This document shows positions 60,952-64,000 of a stretch of 64,000 nucleotides of DNA, piece after piece (within the stretch, counting starts at the first letter, position 1; every line of letters starts with the position of its first letter). The notes under the pieces were generated by a model. The model did not search any database. It was given only the letters and a program-made list of their open reading frames with translations, and was not told where the DNA came from. A program made the translations under genes and the position numbers. Source of the stretch: Paraburkholderia sp. BL10I2N1 (GTDB lineage: Bacteria > Pseudomonadota > Gammaproteobacteria > Burkholderiales > Burkholderiaceae); the NCBI RefSeq assembly GCF_004361815.1, contig NZ_SNWA01000001.1:2790001-2854000 (forward strand), given 5' to 3'.

Positions 60952-61889
60952 GCTGGCCTCCCCACGACATCGCCGGCCAGCTTGTGCAGATGGAAGTGAT
61001 AAGGCCCGAGCTTGCCGCCGTAGTTGCCCGCGGAGATGCGCAGCACGCCCGCCCGGAAGCCCCGCCCGGCGGCGGCGGCAATGCCCGCCGTCATCGCCGC
61101 GCCAACGTCGCTGTCGGTGAGGCCGTCGATCACGATCTCCATCACGCAGCCCACATCGGCTGTGAGTTCGCTTTGCTTCGACAGGCCCATGAGGGTCGGG
61201 CAGAACGCGTCGTTGGTGGACGCCGTGGCGCCGGCATATTTCGAACCGATCTTGGAGCCCGAGCGAACGACGCCGCCCGGAAACGGCATGATCACATTCG
61301 GCAGCGCGCGCATCGCGTCGGCGGCGGCCTCGGCCGCAGCGAGCGCTGCGTCGAGGTCGCGCGCGAGCAGCAGCAGGTTGCCGCCGCCCACTGCCTTGAC
61401 GGTGACCGTCGTTTCCTCGCAGACGAATTCGCCGTCCATCACCGGCACGCGCCAGTAGCGCGTCTGGCCGATCATTTTCGAAATCTGCCAGCCGTCGCCG
61501 AAAAACCGCAGGCCCGCCCCGAGCGACGCGCGGTCGGACAACGGTGCGCGGCTCGTCGCCGGATCGATGCCGCTATAGACGGCGGTAGTCGGGCAGGTCA
61601 GCACGCATTGCCCGACGCGCCGTTCGATCTGCTTCGCCAGTTCCTTCGACGACACCGCGAACAGCAATACCGCGACACCCGGCCGTCCGTCCGGGGTTTC
61701 GCCGGGCGCAAGCCTGCGCTCGATGCCGGCCTCGCAGCCGCAGCCGATCACCGAGGTCGCGAAGCCCGTCAGCGACTGCGCAGCGTGATTCGCCCACACG
61801 GGCGTATGCGCGGTGATGACGAGCCGGGTCGCTTTCATCGGAAACGCTTCCGCGAAGGTGTCGTCGATCAGGGTGCCGTTGATGTCCAT
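60948..61889 (-). CDS. fhcD: Formylmethanofuran-tetrahydromethanopterin formyltransferase (FhcD/Ftr)
   Basis: 313 residues from MDINGTLIDDTFAEAFPMKA, the family's start. Conserved blocks: RLVITAHTPVWANHAAQSLT, FATSVIGCGCEAGIE, VLTCPTTAVYSGI, DGWQISKMIGQTRYWRVPVM and GSKYAGATASTNDAFCPTL. It transfers the formyl group between the pterin and methanofuran carriers. Gap of 16 bases from fhcA. Confidence 0.95.
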   Translation of the reverse strand: MDINGTLIDDTFAEAFPMKATRLVITAHTPVWANHAAQSLTGFATSVIGCGCEAGIERRLAPGETPDGRPGVAVLLFAVSSKELAKQIERRVGQCVLTCPTTAVYSGIDPATSRAPLSDRASLGAGLRFFGDGWQISKMIGQTRYWRVPVMDGEFVCEETTVTVKAVGGGNLLLLARDLDAALAAAEAAADAMRALPNVIMPFPGGVVRSGSKIGSKYAGATASTNDAFCPTLMGLSKQSELTADVGCVMEIVIDGLTDSDVGAAMTAGIAAAAGRGFRAGVLRISAGNYGGKLGPYHFHLHKLAGDVVGRPA

Positions 61890-61905
61890 GGGCCGCTCGC
61901 GCTCG

Positions 61906-63615
61906 TCAGGGGTTCGCGAAGCAGGCGACGGGCAGCAGCTTGCCGCCCCGGCAGCACCCGCAGATTTCGTCGTCGCTGATGGCGGCGTGCGCGAAGTTGC
62001 CCACCAGGTTGGCGTCGCTATAGGCGCGCAGCGTCTTTTCGATCCCGCGATCGAAGTCCGGCGATACATAGTGAATGCCGCCCGTCGGCGTGGCGACGAG
62101 CGTCCCGTCCCGCGCGACCAGCTGGCCGTCCTTGAACACATAGGCGGGCGACGTAAACATCCGCTCGCGATCCGGCTCGTCGCGATAGACGGCGATATCG
62201 GCCGCCGCGCCTGCGCCGAGATGCCCGCGATCTTTCAGGCCGAGGAGCCGCGCCGGTCCGGCACGCGTGATGATCGCGATTTCGTACAGCGACAGTTCGC
62301 GCTTCAGTTCGGGCAGGGCGCTGGCCACCTGGGCTTCTGGATGGAGCTTCGCGAGCTGCTCGTCGCGAAACGTCTTGTCCATCAGCAGGCGGATCAGATG
62401 CGGGTAGCTCGTGAACGGACCGCCGTTAGGATGGTCGGTTGTCATCGACACGCGCCACGGGTCGTCCACCAGCAGGAAGATCTCGAGGCCGATGATCCAT
62501 TGCAGCGCGTTCACGTAACTCTGTTCGCGATAGCGGAACGGCACGATGCCGCAGCCGGCATCGCATTCGATGTCGCCGACGATCCACTTGCGCGGTGTCG
62601 ATAGCGGCGCGTTTTTGAACTGCATCATCGTGTCGCCGGACGCGGTGACGGTTTGTCCGAAGATGATCTGCCCGACGTCGATCGACACATTCGGCCGGGC
62701 GTTCACCGCATCGGCAATCGCGCGTGCGCCTGACGAGAATTTGCGCGGACCTTCGACGCCGTAGCTATGGAACTGGATATGCGTGAGATGGATGGGGAGG
62801 CCGTCGGCGGCGTCCATCGTGGCGATCGTCGAATCGATGTTGCCGGGCACGCCGAGATTGCTCGCATGCACATGCAACGGATGGGGCACGCGCAGTTCGG
62901 TCAGCGCGCGCGACAGCGTGCGCAGCACCTCGCGCGGCGTAATGCCGTAGTGCACGTGGGCTTCGTCGACGTCGAGCGAACGCTGGTTGAACTTGAACGC
63001 CGAGATGCCGCCCGGATTGACCACCTTCACGCCGAGGGCCTTGCTCGCGCAGAGCGTCCAGCCGACATAGTCGCGCAGACGCTCGAAGTGGTCGCGCGCG
63101 GCAAGCATCTGCAGGAACAGTTCGTCGTTGCCGAGCATCACATAGGCGCCGTGGTCGATGATCGGCGTGTCGCCCATTTCGAGGTGCGTGTGGCGCGCGT
63201 TGGACGGCATCATCGCCGGCTCGAATGCCGCCGTGTAGCCCATTTCCGCGTAACGGTAGCCGGTCGCGAGCGTGCCCGGCGTACAGACTCCGCACGAAGG
63301 CAGACGCAGATAGCGGCCCGCGCTGTCCTGCACCCCTTCGTAAGCGGAATCGCGCACAGGGTCGCTGCGATGATCTTCGGGCAGCAGGAGGCGCGACAGG
63401 TTGGTCTTGCCGCCGCCGATGTGCGAATGCAGATCGATGCCGCCTGCCATCACGATCATGCCGGTGGCGTCGTATTCGTGATCGACCGTGACAGCGCTCG
63501 CGCTGGCCGGATCAGCGACGACGCGGCCGTCGCGAACGTACAGATCGCGGCGCTCGCCGTTCACGCTGTGGGTGGGGTCGTAGAGGATGCCGCCTTTCAG
63601 CCGGGTGAGGCTCAT
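61906..63615 (-). CDS. fhcA: Formyltransferase/hydrolase complex subunit A (FhcA, amidohydrolase)
   Basis: 569 residues from MSLTRLKGGILYDPTHSVNG. Amidohydrolase fold with the metal pair GGIDLHSHIGGGKTNLSRLL, then LHVHASNLGVPGN and HLTHIQFHSYGVEGP, and the late Asp region VSMTTDHPNGGPF. It hydrolyses formylmethanofuran to formate within the Fhc complex. Its ATG overlaps the stop of fhcB. Confidence 0.95.
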   Translation of the reverse strand: MSLTRLKGGILYDPTHSVNGERRDLYVRDGRVVADPASASAVTVDHEYDATGMIVMAGGIDLHSHIGGGKTNLSRLLLPEDHRSDPVRDSAYEGVQDSAGRYLRLPSCGVCTPGTLATGYRYAEMGYTAAFEPAMMPSNARHTHLEMGDTPIIDHGAYVMLGNDELFLQMLAARDHFERLRDYVGWTLCASKALGVKVVNPGGISAFKFNQRSLDVDEAHVHYGITPREVLRTLSRALTELRVPHPLHVHASNLGVPGNIDSTIATMDAADGLPIHLTHIQFHSYGVEGPRKFSSGARAIADAVNARPNVSIDVGQIIFGQTVTASGDTMMQFKNAPLSTPRKWIVGDIECDAGCGIVPFRYREQSYVNALQWIIGLEIFLLVDDPWRVSMTTDHPNGGPFTSYPHLIRLLMDKTFRDEQLAKLHPEAQVASALPELKRELSLYEIAIITRAGPARLLGLKDRGHLGAGAAADIAVYRDEPDRERMFTSPAYVFKDGQLVARDGTLVATPTGGIHYVSPDFDRGIEKTLRAYSDANLVGNFAHAAISDDEICGCCRGGKLLPVACFANP

Positions 63616-64000
63616 GGCACGCTCCGCCTTGCCTGTGCGAGCCGCGCGGACAGAAGGGCCGCAATGGTGGCCACCGTCGGAAGCTCGACCTTGCGCGCGG
63701 CGAAGAGCGGCACGACGACCGATCCATCGACGCGAAACAGATGCCCACTGCTATCGATCCCCGTTGTCGCAACCGGGATGTAGACGGCGGGCGCGCGGCG
63801 GTTGCCACCTGCGGGACCGCGTGCAAGCGCCGGGTGCCCCAGTACGATCACCGGCACGTCCGGATCGAGCGCCTCGGGAAGCGGCTCGGGGCCGAACGCG
63901 GAGACCCACAGCAAGGCGTCGATTGTCTGGTCCGCGAGCAGACGCGCTGTCCGATAACGGTAGGGATCGTGTTCGAGCGGCGGCTCGTCGGCGCGTCGGG
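63612..64000 (-). CDS. fhcB: Formyltransferase/hydrolase complex subunit B (FhcB), C-terminal part
   Basis: The frame is open to the window edge, so about 129 C-terminal residues are visible. LLWVSAFGPEPLPEALDPDV, AVYIPVATTGIDSSGHLFRV and DGSVVVPLFAARKVELPTVA are characteristic of the molybdopterin-type subunit B, which in bacteria has lost catalytic function. Upstream sequence continues outside the window. Confidence 0.9.
   Translation of the reverse strand, partial: RRADEPPLEHDPYRYRTARLLADQTIDALLWVSAFGPEPLPEALDPDVPVIVLGHPALARGPAGGNRRAPAVYIPVATTGIDSSGHLFRVDGSVVVPLFAARKVELPTVATIAALLSARLAQARRSVP

Overview
The window is high-GC (about 63%), densely coded DNA. Gene content and protein style point to a Burkholderia/Paraburkholderia-type beta-proteobacterium: biosynthetic IlvA, trimeric autotransporters with extended signal peptides, a FUSC/DUF1656/HlyD/OMF efflux operon, pqqBCDE, and the tetrahydromethanopterin-linked fhc genes. 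The species cannot be fixed from sequence alone.

Layout. 1-4.8 kb: 3' end of ilvA, a hypothetical gene, a sterol-desaturase-family gene next to a decayed beta-propeller gene, and a copper-peptide (bufferin-type, DUF2282/DUF692/DUF2063) operon whose precursor is frameshifted into the modifying enzyme. 5-13.7 kb: two trimeric autotransporter adhesins whose upstream regions are duplicated and carry ISAs1-type transposase relics; the second has an eight-copy 327-bp stalk repeat. 13.8-15.1 kb: CopC-like protein, a gene relic, a small membrane protein and an SSB-like protein. 15.2-20.5 kb: a marR-controlled efflux operon.

20.7-41.6 kb is the most interesting part. It holds four small genes whose products share a 26-residue double-glycine leader; a Ser/Thr kinase; a caspase-like/formylglycine-type protein; two DUF4399 proteins; a type I secretion set (outer-membrane factor, twin-FHA membrane protein, HlyD adaptor, parvulin, C39-peptidase ABC transporter with two cyclic-nucleotide-binding domains); a sigma-54 activator; a PP2C phosphatase; and an LRAT/NC-type protein. 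Sigma-54-type promoters (GG-N10-GC) lie 67-74 nt upstream of three leader-peptide genes and the LRAT gene. Two of these promoters have an inverted repeat (GCCAACA-N13-TGTTGGC type) centred 148 bp further upstream in both cases. I read this as a kinase/phosphatase/FHA-tuned, sigma-54-switched system that exports unmodified, Asn-rich, cysteine-free peptides. I do not know a described system that matches it; the individual families are known, and the assembly, regulon and peptide family are inferred here.

41.7-50.3 kb is ordinary accessory metabolism: IclR regulator, penicillin acylase, molybdopterin-fold protein, cytochrome b561, HpnK, LysE/AraC and an NTF2-like protein. 50.8-64 kb is a C1/quinoprotein region: beta-propeller protein, TonB receptor, histidine kinase and LuxR-type regulator, pqqEDCB (no pqqA seen), cytochrome b, and fhcC-D-A-B for formaldehyde oxidation; fhcB runs off the window.
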